Source: Candidatus Gallipaludibacter merdavium (lineage in GTDB: Bacteria; Bacteroidota; Bacteroidia; Bacteroidales; Paludibacteraceae). Taken from it: DNA of 64,000 nt. A model generated the notes under the pieces. The model was not told the origin of the DNA. It did not search any database and saw only the letters and a list, made by a program, of their open reading frames with translations. The position numbers were made by a program, and so were the translations under genes. Where the stretch lies: contig JADIMG010000092.1 in the NCBI GenBank assembly GCA_017694875.1, positions 1-64,000 of the forward strand, read 5' to 3'. Within the stretch, counting starts at the first letter, position 1; each line of letters opens with the position of its first letter. Shown here piece after piece: positions 23,505 to 33,111 of this stretch.

Positions 23505-23644
23505 ATTTAGAAGATGGTTTGAGATATTTTATGCACAACTTGTTCCCATATTCCATCTTTGTATTTCCGTTAATAAGATTCACCCTCAAAAAGGCCATTC
23601 TTACGAAGCATTTCAAAAGCACATTATTATCATAAATAAAATAA

Positions 23645-23676
23645 TTTGCATGCCGCATTGTTTTTGTCTATCTTTG
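23645..23676 (+). promoter_or_regulatory. Promoter of the TraB/GumN gene
   Basis: TTTG (23645-23648), 20 bases, TATCTTTG (23669-23676), 44 bases before the ATG at 23721. Confidence 0.75.
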
Positions 23677-23720
23677 CTTACAATCATGGTCATCAGATAT
23701 AACCACAACTTATTTTCATT

Positions 23721-24602
23721 ATGAAAAAGATTTCAGTATGGCTGATACTGTTATGCTCCTTTACTGCAAACGCCCAGCTACTTTGGAAGATTTCCAACAA
23801 TGGTTTGGATAAGCCTTCCTTTATATTCGGCACGCACCATTTAGCACCACATTCCATTATTGACAGTGTTGCCGGCTTTCAGGAAGCTTTAAACGACGTA
23901 GCTCAAGTGTATGGAGAAGTAGATTTAAATGAGATACAAGACCCTTCATACGTATTGAAAATGCAAAAGGCCATAATGCTTCTCGGCGACACAACACTAC
24001 ATACTTTGCTGACAAAAAGACAATATCGCCTTGCTGACGTAAAAGCAAGACAAATATTGGGTATTGGATTATCACAAATGGACAATCTCAAGCCATCTTT
24101 CCTCTGTTCGCAAATTGCGATAGTATTGTATGCTAATATAATAAAGGATTATGAACCGGAAATGCAGTTGGACCTATGGATTCTCACAGAAGCCCAAAAA
24201 CAAGAAAAAAAGATAGGTGGTTTGGAAACCACAGATTTCCAACTGGATTTATTATTCAATTATCAAAGTCTGAAACGGCAAGCAAAACAACTTTACAGTT
24301 TGCTAATGCATACAGACTTATTTGTCCGACAAGCAGAAAGCATCACGAATGCCTATTTGAGTCAAAATTTGGAATCAATGGAAAAGGCCTCTAATTTAAA
24401 GACGGGCTTTGCATCCGATTATCGGCCAGAAGAAATGGAAGTAATCTTATACGGCCGCAATGACAAGTGGGTCAAACTTATGCCTTCCATCATGGCAGAC
24501 AATCCAACGCTATTTGTTGTTGGAGCCCTACATTTATTGGGGGAAAGAGGTATTTTACATCAATTGAGAGAACAAGGATATACAGTTGAGGCTGTCAACT
24601 GA
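23721..24602 (+). CDS. TraB/GumN family protein
   Basis: A 293-residue secreted or periplasmic protein: signal peptide (ISVWLILLCSFTANAQ), then the family's first motif FIFGTHHLAP and its C-terminal motif VVGALHLLGERGILHQL. TraB/GumN proteins share a Tiki-like putative metal-dependent fold; their bacterial substrate is unknown. The length is typical. It is transcribed alone from a clear promoter and followed by a decayed gene. Confidence 0.85.
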   Translation: MKKISVWLILLCSFTANAQLLWKISNNGLDKPSFIFGTHHLAPHSIIDSVAGFQEALNDVAQVYGEVDLNEIQDPSYVLKMQKAIMLLGDTTLHTLLTKRQYRLADVKARQILGIGLSQMDNLKPSFLCSQIAIVLYANIIKDYEPEMQLDLWILTEAQKQEKKIGGLETTDFQLDLLFNYQSLKRQAKQLYSLLMHTDLFVRQAESITNAYLSQNLESMEKASNLKTGFASDYRPEEMEVILYGRNDKWVKLMPSIMADNPTLFVVGALHLLGERGILHQLREQGYTVEAVN

Positions 24603-24654
24603 CATTCCCCCACTGCATACATCACTTAAATTAGTTGCTCATCGAATAAAACAT

Positions 24655-25056
24655 ATGAAAATAATCATTCCATTTATACCCAACATATGGCTATGTTGCA
24701 ATATTCTTACAGGCATGGCTGCAAACAATTGTTCTTAACTTAGGAAAGGCATACTTTTCTTTTGAGACAAAGTTCTGCATCCAAGAATTTCTAAAAAAGG
24801 ATACAGAAATCAAGATTCACAAGGCCTATAACAAAAAAGGAATACTTGTTGCAGACGCAAATGTTATACAGAACAAGTCAATTTATACAGAATGGACCAC
24901 GACAAACAGAATATTGCCATTACAGCCGCATTACCTAAGTTTACAGCAGAAGGAAGTATCGGTTTAAAATTCTTCGAAGGCTCAGTATTCGTATTTGATT
25001 TTGACAAAAATATCCTCTACATAAAACGAACAATACAGATAAAGCAAACATTATAA
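24655..25056 (+). pseudogene. Decayed gene remnant, possibly an aspartyl-protease-like secreted protein
   Basis: The 531-base gap between the TraB/GumN and mtaB genes holds broken coding sequence. An ATG at 24655 opens 27 codons and stops (TAA). A second stretch reads KAYFSFETKFCIQEFLKKD and continues for about 70 codons. The last part, in another frame, reads EGSIGLKFFEGSVFVFDFDK and ends at the TAA at 25054-25056. That final phrase resembles the C-terminal G-x-x-G-x-x-F...FDF-K segment of retropepsin-like aspartyl proteases common in this phylum, but the active-site DTG is not visible. I read it as a gene broken by frameshifts and deletions; the family label is tentative. Confidence 0.5.
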
Positions 25057-25133
25057 ATAATACATCATATATTTTGAATCATTACCATATACGATTGATT
25101 CAAGCAACACAACGAAAAAGAACTATCAATTGA

Positions 25134-26438
25134 ATGGATACAAAAAATAATCTACAAGGGAAAAAAGTGGCCTATTGCACATTGGGGTGTAAATTAAATT
25201 TTGCAGAAACGTCTACCATTGGCAAGCAATTGGCCTCACTAGGTTGCGAAAAGGCAAAAAAAGGCGAAGAGGCTGATATTTGCATTATCAACACCTGTTC
25301 AGTAACAGAAACCGCTAACAAAAAAGACCGTCAAGCCATTCATAAAATGAAAAAACAGCATCCCAATGCAGTGATGGTTGTAACTGGTTGTTATGCTCAA
25401 TTGAAGCCACATGAAGTAGCCTCAATGGAAGGCATTGACTTTGTCTTAGGTATGAATGAAAAATTTGAAATTGCGCCATTGCTTGAAAAACTGGCATCCA
25501 AAAACGAAACCCCTTCCATCCAATGCAGCGAGATAAGAAATATTGGAGAATACCATGGAGCATGCTCGGCTGATGACCGCACCCGCCATTTCTTGAAAGT
25601 ACAGGACGGATGTGATTATTTCTGCACTTATTGCACCATCCCCTTTGCACGCGGCAAGAGTAGAAACGGCAGCATTGCCGACATTTGCCAATTGGCACAA
25701 GAAGCCATTGAAAAAGGTGCAAAGGAAATTGTTCTATCTGGTGTCAACATTGGCGATTTTGGAAAAACTACAGGGGAAACATTCTTCGATCTACTCAAAG
25801 CCTTAGACGCATTAGAAGGCGATGTCCGCTATCGCATTTCAAGTATAGAACCCAACCTGCTCACCGATGAAATTATAGAATATACGGCTCATTCAAAGCA
25901 TTTTGCCCCCCATTTCCACATCCCACTACAGAACGGATGTGACGAAATGCTCAAAATCATGAAACGCCGTTATAATACAACTCTGTTTGCCCATAAAATC
26001 AAACGCATCAAAGAAGTAATGCCCCATGCGTTCATAGGAGTAGACGTGATTGTGGGAGCACGAGGAGAAACCCCGGAATATTTTGAACAAGCCCGAGCGT
26101 TCATTGCATCGCTCGACATTTCACAACTACATGTTTTTACATATTCCGAACGTGAAGGAACCCGCATGCTGGAGATTCCCTATATAGTTTCTTCACAAGA
26201 AAAAAAGAGACGCAGTGATATTTTGCACCAATTGTCAGCAGAAAAACTGAAACAATTTTATCAAGCACATATCGGCTATAAAGGACATGTGCTATGGGAA
26301 AGCAAGAAAACCGAAGGAATGATGAACGGATTTACCGAAAACTATCTACGCATTAAAGCCCCATTTGACAAAGAAAAGGTAAACTGCTATGAGCCGGTTA
26401 TTGTAACTCAAGACAATATAGATCCATTACATGAATAA
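25134..26438 (+). CDS. mtaB: tRNA t6A methylthiotransferase MtaB
   Basis: A 434-residue MiaB-family enzyme that converts t6A to ms2t6A at tRNA position 37 with two iron-sulfur clusters and SAM. The N-terminal UPF0004 domain has CTLGCKLNFAE (the CKLN form distinguishes MtaB from MiaB and RimO), INTCSVTE and VTGCYAQ, giving the three auxiliary-cluster cysteines. The radical SAM motif is CDYFCTYC. ARGKSRNG and a C-terminal TRAM-like segment complete the family plan. No clear promoter is visible in the 77 bases after the upstream remnant. It acts downstream of the TsaB pathway. Confidence 0.94.
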   Translation: MDTKNNLQGKKVAYCTLGCKLNFAETSTIGKQLASLGCEKAKKGEEADICIINTCSVTETANKKDRQAIHKMKKQHPNAVMVVTGCYAQLKPHEVASMEGIDFVLGMNEKFEIAPLLEKLASKNETPSIQCSEIRNIGEYHGACSADDRTRHFLKVQDGCDYFCTYCTIPFARGKSRNGSIADICQLAQEAIEKGAKEIVLSGVNIGDFGKTTGETFFDLLKALDALEGDVRYRISSIEPNLLTDEIIEYTAHSKHFAPHFHIPLQNGCDEMLKIMKRRYNTTLFAHKIKRIKEVMPHAFIGVDVIVGARGETPEYFEQARAFIASLDISQLHVFTYSEREGTRMLEIPYIVSSQEKKRRSDILHQLSAEKLKQFYQAHIGYKGHVLWESKKTEGMMNGFTENYLRIKAPFDKEKVNCYEPVIVTQDNIDPLHE

Positions 26439-26573
26439 TGAATGAAATGCGACAAAGACGAAATGCAAAAACCAATGCTTTATTTGTCTTGACATTCACT
26501 TGCACTACCTTTCTAAAGTTTGGATACGATAGGATATGGCGGCAATACAAAATTGTAAAACCTGGTCTTTCAT

Positions 26574-26604
26574 TTTGCATTGCTATCGCCTTTCGCTATC
26601 TTTG
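26574..26604 (+). promoter_or_regulatory. Promoter of the GH13-UbiA pair
   Basis: TTTG (26574-26577), 19 bases, TATCTTTG (26597-26604), 37 bases before the ATG. The bases before the -7 box (CCTTTCGC) match the extension seen at other promoters in this window. Confidence 0.75.
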
Positions 26605-26641
26605 CAGAAATTTAATGTAGTAGAAAATACAAGAAGATAAG

Positions 26642-28345
26642 ATGAGCAAATTTGTAATCTACCAAGTATTACCCCGATTGTTCGGCAACTATAATACCAC
26701 ACGCAAACACAATGGCAGCATAGAAGAAAACGGCTGCGGCAAATTCAACAGTTTCAGCCCCAAAGCCCTTAAAGCCATCCGTGACCTGGGAGTTACGCAT
26801 ATATGGTTCACCGGTGTAATCGAGCATGCAACTCAAACCGACTATTCCAACTATGCCATACGCAAAGACCATCCAGCTGTAGTTAAGGGGAAAGCTGGCA
26901 GTCCTTATGCCATCAAAGACTATTACGATGTTGATCCCGACTTGGCAGAAAACGTTGCTAACCGTATGAAGGAATTCGAAGCCTTGATTGGACGCACACA
27001 CAAAGCCGGAATGAAAGTCATCATAGACTTTGTGCCCAACCACGTCGCACGCCAATATGAATCAGACAACAAACCGGAAGGTGTGTGTGATTTAGGAGAA
27101 AACGATCACAAAGAATGGGCTTTCTCACCATTGAACAATTTCTATTATATCCCTCACGAAGCCTTCTTACCCGATTTCGACATAGCCGATTATGTTGAAT
27201 TTCCAGCAAAAGCTACAGGTAATGACGTATTCAACGCTCACCCTACTCACAATGACTGGTATGAAACTGTCAAACTGAATTATGGAGTTTTTTACACTGG
27301 TGGTGGTGAAAAGCAATTCTACCCGACTCCTGATACCTGGTACAAAATGTTGGATATACTCCTATTCTGGTGCGGAAAAGGTATTGACGGTTTCCGTTGC
27401 GATATGGCTGAGATGGTACCGGTTGAATTTTGGCAATGGGTAATTCCACAAGTTAAACGACAATATCCGAATATCATTTTCATTGCAGAAGTTTACCAAC
27501 CACATCTGTATCGCGACTATTTGGAAAAAGGTCATTTCGATTATCTGTATGACAAGGTTGGATTATACGAAACGCTACGCAACATAACCAGCAAGAACCA
27601 TGCAGCGAGCGAAATCAGCCATTGTTGGCAAGCCCTAAACGATATGCAAGACCACATGCTGAATTTTCTGGAAAACCATGATGAACAACGTATTGCATCT
27701 GGTTTTTTTGCAGGGCGCGGCATGTGTGCGCAACCGGCAATGATAGTAGCGGCCACACTGACCAAAGCACCTGTGATGATCTATTTCGGTCAGGAATTGG
27801 GCGAACTGGGAATGGACTCAGAAGGTTTCAGCGGAGTAGACGGACGTACCACCATTTTCGACTATTGGGGTGTCAAAAGCATACAAGCCTGGGCCAACAA
27901 AGGAACGTTTGACGAAAGCCTATTGAGTGACGAGCAACGGGAATTAAGGGCTTTCTACCAAAAACTTCTACATATAACTCTAAACGAAAAGGCCATTACA
28001 GAAGGTGTGATGTATGATTTGGAATATGCACAATATCCAGAAAGGTTTAACCAACATGAGCAATTCACATATATCCGCAAATTCAAGGACGAGATTCTAC
28101 TGTTTGCCCTTAATTTCGATGACAAACAAGTAGATATCGACATTCGCATTCCGCAAGAAGCATTTGAATACCTAAACATAGCACAAGACAGCCAATATGA
28201 TTATGTAAACCTATTTGATGAAAATGAAAAAGGTACATGTACATTGTCATCAGACCATGACTTCAACGCCCAATTGGAAGCATGGAAAGGCAAAATATAT
28301 AAACTTACCCCACATAAAACACGTAAAAGCAGAATAAAAAAATGA
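26642..28345 (+). CDS. Alpha-amylase family (GH13) glycoside hydrolase
   Basis: A 567-residue GH13 enzyme without a signal peptide, so probably cytoplasmic and acting on alpha-glucans or oligosaccharides. The (beta/alpha)8-barrel blocks are visible: VIDFVPNHV (region I), GIDGFRCDMAEMVP with the nucleophile Asp (region II), FIAEVYQP with the acid/base Glu (region III) and FLENHDEQR with the third catalytic Asp (region IV). A C-terminal beta domain follows. Specificity is not readable. The TGA overlaps the ATG of the prenyltransferase gene by 4 bases. Confidence 0.92.
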   Translation: MSKFVIYQVLPRLFGNYNTTRKHNGSIEENGCGKFNSFSPKALKAIRDLGVTHIWFTGVIEHATQTDYSNYAIRKDHPAVVKGKAGSPYAIKDYYDVDPDLAENVANRMKEFEALIGRTHKAGMKVIIDFVPNHVARQYESDNKPEGVCDLGENDHKEWAFSPLNNFYYIPHEAFLPDFDIADYVEFPAKATGNDVFNAHPTHNDWYETVKLNYGVFYTGGGEKQFYPTPDTWYKMLDILLFWCGKGIDGFRCDMAEMVPVEFWQWVIPQVKRQYPNIIFIAEVYQPHLYRDYLEKGHFDYLYDKVGLYETLRNITSKNHAASEISHCWQALNDMQDHMLNFLENHDEQRIASGFFAGRGMCAQPAMIVAATLTKAPVMIYFGQELGELGMDSEGFSGVDGRTTIFDYWGVKSIQAWANKGTFDESLLSDEQRELRAFYQKLLHITLNEKAITEGVMYDLEYAQYPERFNQHEQFTYIRKFKDEILLFALNFDDKQVDIDIRIPQEAFEYLNIAQDSQYDYVNLFDENEKGTCTLSSDHDFNAQLEAWKGKIYKLTPHKTRKSRIKK

Positions 28346-29334
28346 AAACGATTCTCGAACTGATACGCTGGAAAAACATTCTGTTTCTCGCGTGCAGCCT
28401 CTTGCTAATGCAATATGCCGTTGTCAATCCAACACTGGCTATCTATGGTTTTGAACCACAACTAAACAGCATACAGACTCTATTGATGGTTGTAGGTATA
28501 TCGCTCATTGCTGCTGGAGGGTATGCTATCAACGATTATTTCGATGTTAAAATCGATGAGATCAACAAACCGATGCAACGGATTGTCGGACGATTGATGG
28601 ATAGAAGACAAGCAATGATCTATCACCAAATATTTACCGTAATTGGTGCCTTGTGTGGAATAAGTTTGGCAATATGGTTAAGAAGTTTCACATTGGGTAT
28701 CATATACGTGTTTATCCCCGGCCTTCTATGGTTTTATTCAGCCAGCTACAAACGCCAATTCTTCATTGGCAACTTGATTGTTGCTTTTCATCTGGCACTG
28801 TCATTCCTTATTATTGCCATTGCCAATGCAATACCATTGACCAACCAATATGGCACTCTTCTTCATGAGACCCCTATATTGAAACAAGTTTACGGATGGA
28901 CAAGCGGATTCGCCATCTTTGCCTTTCTCTGCACCCTATTACGTGAAATCATAAAAGACATTGAAGATGAAAAAGGCGACCGTGAATTTGAATGTCACAC
29001 ACTACCTATCAAATTAGGAATCAATAAAACAAAATGGGTTTTATATGCACTAATCGCCGTCATATGCGGGCTCTTATGCTATGTAAACTACAGCTTGCTG
29101 TACTTCCCAATTAAAGGAAGTCTCTCCACACGCTACTTAATCTTCGGTTTACTACTACCATTTGCTGCACTTGTCTATTTAATCATAACCGCAAAACACA
29201 AACGAGATTATCACAACGCATCTACCATGTGCAAATTCATCATGGCATTAGGTGTGCTTTACAGCGTAATTTATTATTACCTGCTTGCACGTCAATACGG
29301 CATACCGCTATTCGGACTGTTTGTTGTGAAATAA
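28342..29334 (+). CDS. UbiA-family prenyltransferase (geranylgeranylglycerol-phosphate type)
   Basis: A 330-residue integral membrane prenyltransferase with about eight or nine hydrophobic segments. The two aspartate-rich motifs that bind prenyl diphosphate through Mg2+ are NDYFDVKIDEINKP and DIEDEKGDREF. In this phylum such proteins are often labelled geranylgeranylglycerol-phosphate geranylgeranyltransferases; the actual acceptor (quinone ring, glycerol phosphate or other) is not decided by sequence. It is translationally coupled (ATGA) to the GH13 gene, with no obvious biochemical link between the two. Confidence 0.88.
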   Translation: MKTILELIRWKNILFLACSLLLMQYAVVNPTLAIYGFEPQLNSIQTLLMVVGISLIAAGGYAINDYFDVKIDEINKPMQRIVGRLMDRRQAMIYHQIFTVIGALCGISLAIWLRSFTLGIIYVFIPGLLWFYSASYKRQFFIGNLIVAFHLALSFLIIAIANAIPLTNQYGTLLHETPILKQVYGWTSGFAIFAFLCTLLREIIKDIEDEKGDREFECHTLPIKLGINKTKWVLYALIAVICGLLCYVNYSLLYFPIKGSLSTRYLIFGLLLPFAALVYLIITAKHKRDYHNASTMCKFIMALGVLYSVIYYYLLARQYGIPLFGLFVVK

Positions 29335-29407
29335 ACCAAGCTGTTAAAGTTCCAAGCAATATGCCTGCTGTTTGTTAATTTTACGTATGCCATCCATATA
29401 AAAAGAA

Positions 29408-29415
29408 TATTTTTG
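29408..29415 (+). promoter_or_regulatory. Probable -7 box for the LRR gene
   Basis: TATTTTTG, 28 bases before the ATG at 29444. No TTTG lies at the expected distance upstream. Confidence 0.45.
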
Positions 29416-29443
29416 CGCCAATTTTTGCGTTGAAAAGTTTCAG

Positions 29444-30481
29444 ATGAAAAAAAGACTCATTATCATATTCATTGCTACCATATCCATATTTTCCACATGG
29501 GCAGCAGAGAACAAGGAAAAGATTTTCCTACAGACAGAAGCTGGCAAATTGACCGCAACATTCATCTCACAAAAACATAATCCACGTGAGATAACACATC
29601 TTACAATTGAAGGCAATCTGAATGAAAGTGATTTTTTGTTTATAAAAGAAAATATGCCTAACCTTCATTTTCTTGATATCTCAAATACGACAAATACGAC
29701 ACTACCCACCTATGTATTTGCCAATAACAGGACACTGACAACTATAATTCTGCCTAATAGTCTAACCATCATTCCTTCCGCTGCATTCATGAACAGTAGA
29801 ATAGAATCCATCACTATCCCTTCGATGGTTAACACCATAGGTGACTATGCTTTCCAGAATTGTACTTCTTTAATTTCAATTTCCTTACCTCAAAGCATAA
29901 ACAGTATCGGTACATACGCCTTTGAAAATTGCTATTCACTTTCATCCATATCCATGGGAAGTATCATAACATATGGCGATTATTCTTTTGAGGATTGTAA
30001 TGCACTGAAAGAAATAAGGTACACATGCGAATTGTCAGACTGGTGCAAACAGACTTTCTCCAATCTCAGTTCTAATCCTTTATATTATGCTCACAATTTG
30101 TATATCAACAACATACATATTGATACTTTAACCATACCAGAAAATATCATACGAATTGATAAATATACATTTGCAGGCCTGAACTGTCTATCAGTTATCA
30201 TTCCCCACACTACTACCTCCATCGGTAACAACGCATTCTACAATTGCAATTTATTACAGAACATCCATATCGGCAATCAGGTCAAATATATAGAATACAA
30301 TGCCTTTGAACGGTGTGATGCATTGCATAGCATTACCTGCACATCTCCTATTCCTCCACTTTCAAATCAAACATTGACCAGCATTGACCCGAAAACATGT
30401 AAATTGACAGTACCGGAAGAAGCACTTGTAAATTATTTTGAATCATCTACATGGAGCCCTTTTCTGTCGTTTGAAGACTAA
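29444..30481 (+). CDS. Secreted BspA-type leucine-rich-repeat protein
   Basis: A 345-residue secreted protein: signal peptide (LIIIFIATISIFSTWA), then repeated units of about 23 residues of the BspA/Treponema pallidum LRR type, for example SITIPSMVNTIGDYAFQNC, SISLPQSINSIGTYAFENC and SVIIPHTTTSIGNNAFYNC. Such repeats form adhesive solenoids on the cell surface or in secreted proteins. No sorting tail is evident; the protein ends with an ordinary acidic tail (FLSFED). It is monocistronic with a terminator downstream. Confidence 0.85.
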   Translation: MKKRLIIIFIATISIFSTWAAENKEKIFLQTEAGKLTATFISQKHNPREITHLTIEGNLNESDFLFIKENMPNLHFLDISNTTNTTLPTYVFANNRTLTTIILPNSLTIIPSAAFMNSRIESITIPSMVNTIGDYAFQNCTSLISISLPQSINSIGTYAFENCYSLSSISMGSIITYGDYSFEDCNALKEIRYTCELSDWCKQTFSNLSSNPLYYAHNLYINNIHIDTLTIPENIIRIDKYTFAGLNCLSVIIPHTTTSIGNNAFYNCNLLQNIHIGNQVKYIEYNAFERCDALHSITCTSPIPPLSNQTLTSIDPKTCKLTVPEEALVNYFESSTWSPFLSFED

Positions 30482-30505
30482 AGTTTCTTCCTTTTTGACC
30501 ATAAA

Positions 30506-30546
30506 AATAAGAGACAATCTCCTATGAAAGGAGCCTGTCTCTTATT
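30506..30546. terminator. Bidirectional terminator between the LRR gene and kbl
   Basis: AATAAGAGACA and TGTCTCTTATT form an 11-bp outer stem, with an inner CTCCT/AGGAG pairing. It serves the two convergent genes ending at 30481 (plus) and 30566 (minus). Confidence 0.7.
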
Positions 30547-30565
30547 CACTTTATGCACAAAGGAA

Positions 30566-31741
30566 TTATTTCCCCAACACTTTTTTGAATGCAGCCACAC
30601 AATGATCCAATTGTTCACGTGTATGAGCAGCAGAAACCTGAACTCTAATCCTGGCTTGCCCTTGTGGTACAACCGGATAGAAGAATCCTGTTACATAAAT
30701 ACCCTCGTCCAATAATTTGGTTGCTACTTCCTGTGCAAGTTTAGCATCGTAAAGCATTACTGCACATATAGCTGACTGAGTCGGCTTTATATCAAATCCG
30801 GCAGCCTTCATTTGTCCCACAAAATATTCAGTATTAGCATGCAAACGATCTTGAAGTTCATTTGACTCTGTTATCATCTTAAACATGCGAATAGCAGCTG
30901 CCGCAATCATCGGAGGAATGGAATTGGAGAACAAATAAGGTCTTGAACGTTGACGCAACATAGCAATTATTTCCTTTTTACCCGTTGTAAATCCACCAAC
31001 AGCTCCACCAAAGGCTTTACCCAATGTTCCGGTAATGATTTCTATCTTTCCACGTAAACCATATTGTTCTGTCACACCACGACCTGTCTTTCCTACAACC
31101 CCTGCTGAGTGTGATTCATCGACCATAACCATAGCATTGTATTTCTGCGCCAACTCATATATCTTATCCATCGGTGCCACATTGCCGTCCATCGAAAATA
31201 CACCATCGGTCACAATAAGTCTGAAACGCTGTGCCTGTGCCTTTTTCAGTTGTTCTTCCAAATCTTCCATATTGGCATTAGCATAACGATAACGCTGTGC
31301 TTTACACAATCTCACACCATCAATAATAGATGCATGGTTCAAAGCATCAGAAATTATGGCATCCTGTTCTGTCAACAAAGGTTCAAATACACCACCATTT
31401 GCGTCAAAACATGCTGCATATAAAATGGTATCTTCCGTTCCAAAATAATCCGCAATGGCCTTTTCCAACTGTTTGTGCAAATCCTGTGTACCACAAATAA
31501 AACGTACAGAAGACATTCCGTATCCATGTGTGTCCATTGCAGCTTTGGCGGCCTCTATCAACTCGGGGTTATCGGCCAATCCCAAATAGTTATTGGCACA
31601 AAAGTTCACAACATTCTTTCCTGTGTTCAATTTAATCCCGCTACTTTGTGGTGTAACGATAATTCTTTCTTCCTTGTAAAGACCGGCTTCCTTAATGGCG
31701 GTCAACTCATCCGTTAAGTGTTTTTGAAAATCGTTGTACAT
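30566..31741 (-). CDS. kbl: Glycine C-acetyltransferase (2-amino-3-ketobutyrate CoA ligase)
   Basis: A 391-residue alpha-oxoamine synthase. It interconverts 2-amino-3-ketobutyrate plus CoA with glycine plus acetyl-CoA, a step of threonine breakdown. VDESHSAGVVGKTGRG and TGTLGKAFGGAVGG (with the PLP lysine) are diagnostic, and FCANNYLGLADNPELI is the N-terminal signature. BioF is a weaker alternative because length and motifs follow Kbl. The plug-like gene lies 43 bases upstream on the same strand, so the two may share a transcript. The threonine-dehydrogenase partner is not in the window. Confidence 0.92.
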   Translation of the reverse strand: MYNDFQKHLTDELTAIKEAGLYKEERIIVTPQSSGIKLNTGKNVVNFCANNYLGLADNPELIEAAKAAMDTHGYGMSSVRFICGTQDLHKQLEKAIADYFGTEDTILYAACFDANGGVFEPLLTEQDAIISDALNHASIIDGVRLCKAQRYRYANANMEDLEEQLKKAQAQRFRLIVTDGVFSMDGNVAPMDKIYELAQKYNAMVMVDESHSAGVVGKTGRGVTEQYGLRGKIEIITGTLGKAFGGAVGGFTTGKKEIIAMLRQRSRPYLFSNSIPPMIAAAAIRMFKMITESNELQDRLHANTEYFVGQMKAAGFDIKPTQSAICAVMLYDAKLAQEVATKLLDEGIYVTGFFYPVVPQGQARIRVQVSAAHTREQLDHCVAAFKKVLGK

Positions 31742-31784
31742 GGTTTTATAATTTAGAAGTTATGTAAAAGAATGAATTAGCATC

Positions 31785-33050
31785 TTATTGATTGGAAACA
31801 AACGAACTAAAACCAATCAGAGCATCATACCGTTGCCCGAACGGACGGTAATAGACATAAATGGCATATTCATTTCCTGTTTGCCAATAACTATTCTCTG
31901 TTCGCATTAATGTTGCCTTTTGTGTTCCCTTTTTCAAAAACCAATATTGGTAATTATATCCCCCTTGTTTCAAGAAGGCAGAATAGGTATAGCATTTGTT
32001 CTCGAAATCATAGTTCATGCGTGAACGTTCATCCATCAAATTGAAGTTAAAATCGCCCCCCACATACATCAAGCCATCAAAAAAGGGTTTCTCCATGGGT
32101 AAGAAAAAGTGTACCCACATATAATCGGCTTCCGTATCGTCGTAGTCAGAATTTTCTACATTGATGGCAAACTGACCATTTACATCAAATTCTGTTGAAT
32201 ATGCCCGCCCAAGATTATTTACCGGCACATCCAGAAACGCTTGATAGTAAGTATTGTCATATTTTATGTCGTCAACCCCTTCACCCAACAAATAGACAGA
32301 AGAAATATCAAAACGCCTATATTCATACCCACCTTCAAAAATTAGATTTTTGTTGTTAAGATACTTCAGGCTGGTGTTCTCAATAAAATTCGGTTTGACA
32401 TCAAAAGCTTGGTTATCTGTTCTATTATTTTGCTTTACCAGCAATTTTATTTCATTACGCGAGTCTGTTATCCTTTCATTAAAGTTCAACTCTATATTCA
32501 ACTGTTGGTAGCGCCCGTTCAATTCTATATCCGTATTTCCCGTTGCCGCAGCATCAATCCCGCAACGCTGTTCCACGATAGAGAAGCACACCTGCGCAAT
32601 CGGATTGTATTTGTCACCATCTTCATAAATGCATACGACATAATTACCCGAAAGTGTCAAGCGCATATCATCATTGGGAACTTGGAATGTATAATGCGTA
32701 TAGGTTTGAGTTGTATTGACTGACAGCTCATAATCATCAATATCTACAGTTGTAAAACCTTGAATATATTCGCTTGATGTCAAATCGGAAAGTGTCCAAT
32801 CTGCATTACAGTGATATACAGTATAGGAATAATAATGTACATCATGCGACAACTCATCAAAAGAGATTTCCAAAGACTCGTCATCATTCAAATTCAACAC
32901 AGGCCTTACTAATGGATCCCCGTCGGCCTCAATTACCCGCAATGTTTTGATATTGGGATTGAAGATATCAGTTCGGTAGGATTGGGCATGAAGCAATAAA
33001 CATCCTATAGCACAAAATAAAAGAATATGGTATATTCGGGTATATTTCAT
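31785..33050 (-). CDS. DUF5103 / type IX secretion system plug-like protein
   Basis: A 421-residue exported protein: signal peptide (IYHILLFCAIGCLLLHAQ), then the family pattern starting YRTDIFNPNIKTLRV, with PLVRPVLNLNDDESLEISFDEL and YSYTVYHCNADW. This is the DUF5103 family, one member of which has been described as the PlugA protein gating the SprA pore of the T9SS. The role in this organism is inferred from family and from the several sorting-tail proteins encoded nearby. The start is at 33050, with a TACGTTTG -7 box upstream. Confidence 0.85.
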   Translation of the reverse strand: MKYTRIYHILLFCAIGCLLLHAQSYRTDIFNPNIKTLRVIEADGDPLVRPVLNLNDDESLEISFDELSHDVHYYSYTVYHCNADWTLSDLTSSEYIQGFTTVDIDDYELSVNTTQTYTHYTFQVPNDDMRLTLSGNYVVCIYEDGDKYNPIAQVCFSIVEQRCGIDAAATGNTDIELNGRYQQLNIELNFNERITDSRNEIKLLVKQNNRTDNQAFDVKPNFIENTSLKYLNNKNLIFEGGYEYRRFDISSVYLLGEGVDDIKYDNTYYQAFLDVPVNNLGRAYSTEFDVNGQFAINVENSDYDDTEADYMWVHFFLPMEKPFFDGLMYVGGDFNFNLMDERSRMNYDFENKCYTYSAFLKQGGYNYQYWFLKKGTQKATLMRTENSYWQTGNEYAIYVYYRPFGQRYDALIGFSSFVSNQ

Positions 33051-33081
33051 AAACAGCCAAAAAGCATTACAGATTCACAGG

Positions 33082-33089
33082 CAAACGTA
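33082..33089 (-). promoter_or_regulatory. Probable -7 box for the plug-like gene
   Basis: Minus-strand TACGTTTG, 31 bases before the ATG at 33050. It lies back to back with the tRNA-Thr promoter; no clean TTTG is seen at 19-21 bases. Confidence 0.5.
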
Positions 33090-33111
33090 CAAAAAAAAAA
33101 TTATACAGCAC

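Noticed and set aside
26438-26620. A 60-codon frame between mtaB and the GH13 gene.
   Set aside because: It overlaps the GH13 promoter and shows no coding character or homologous motif.
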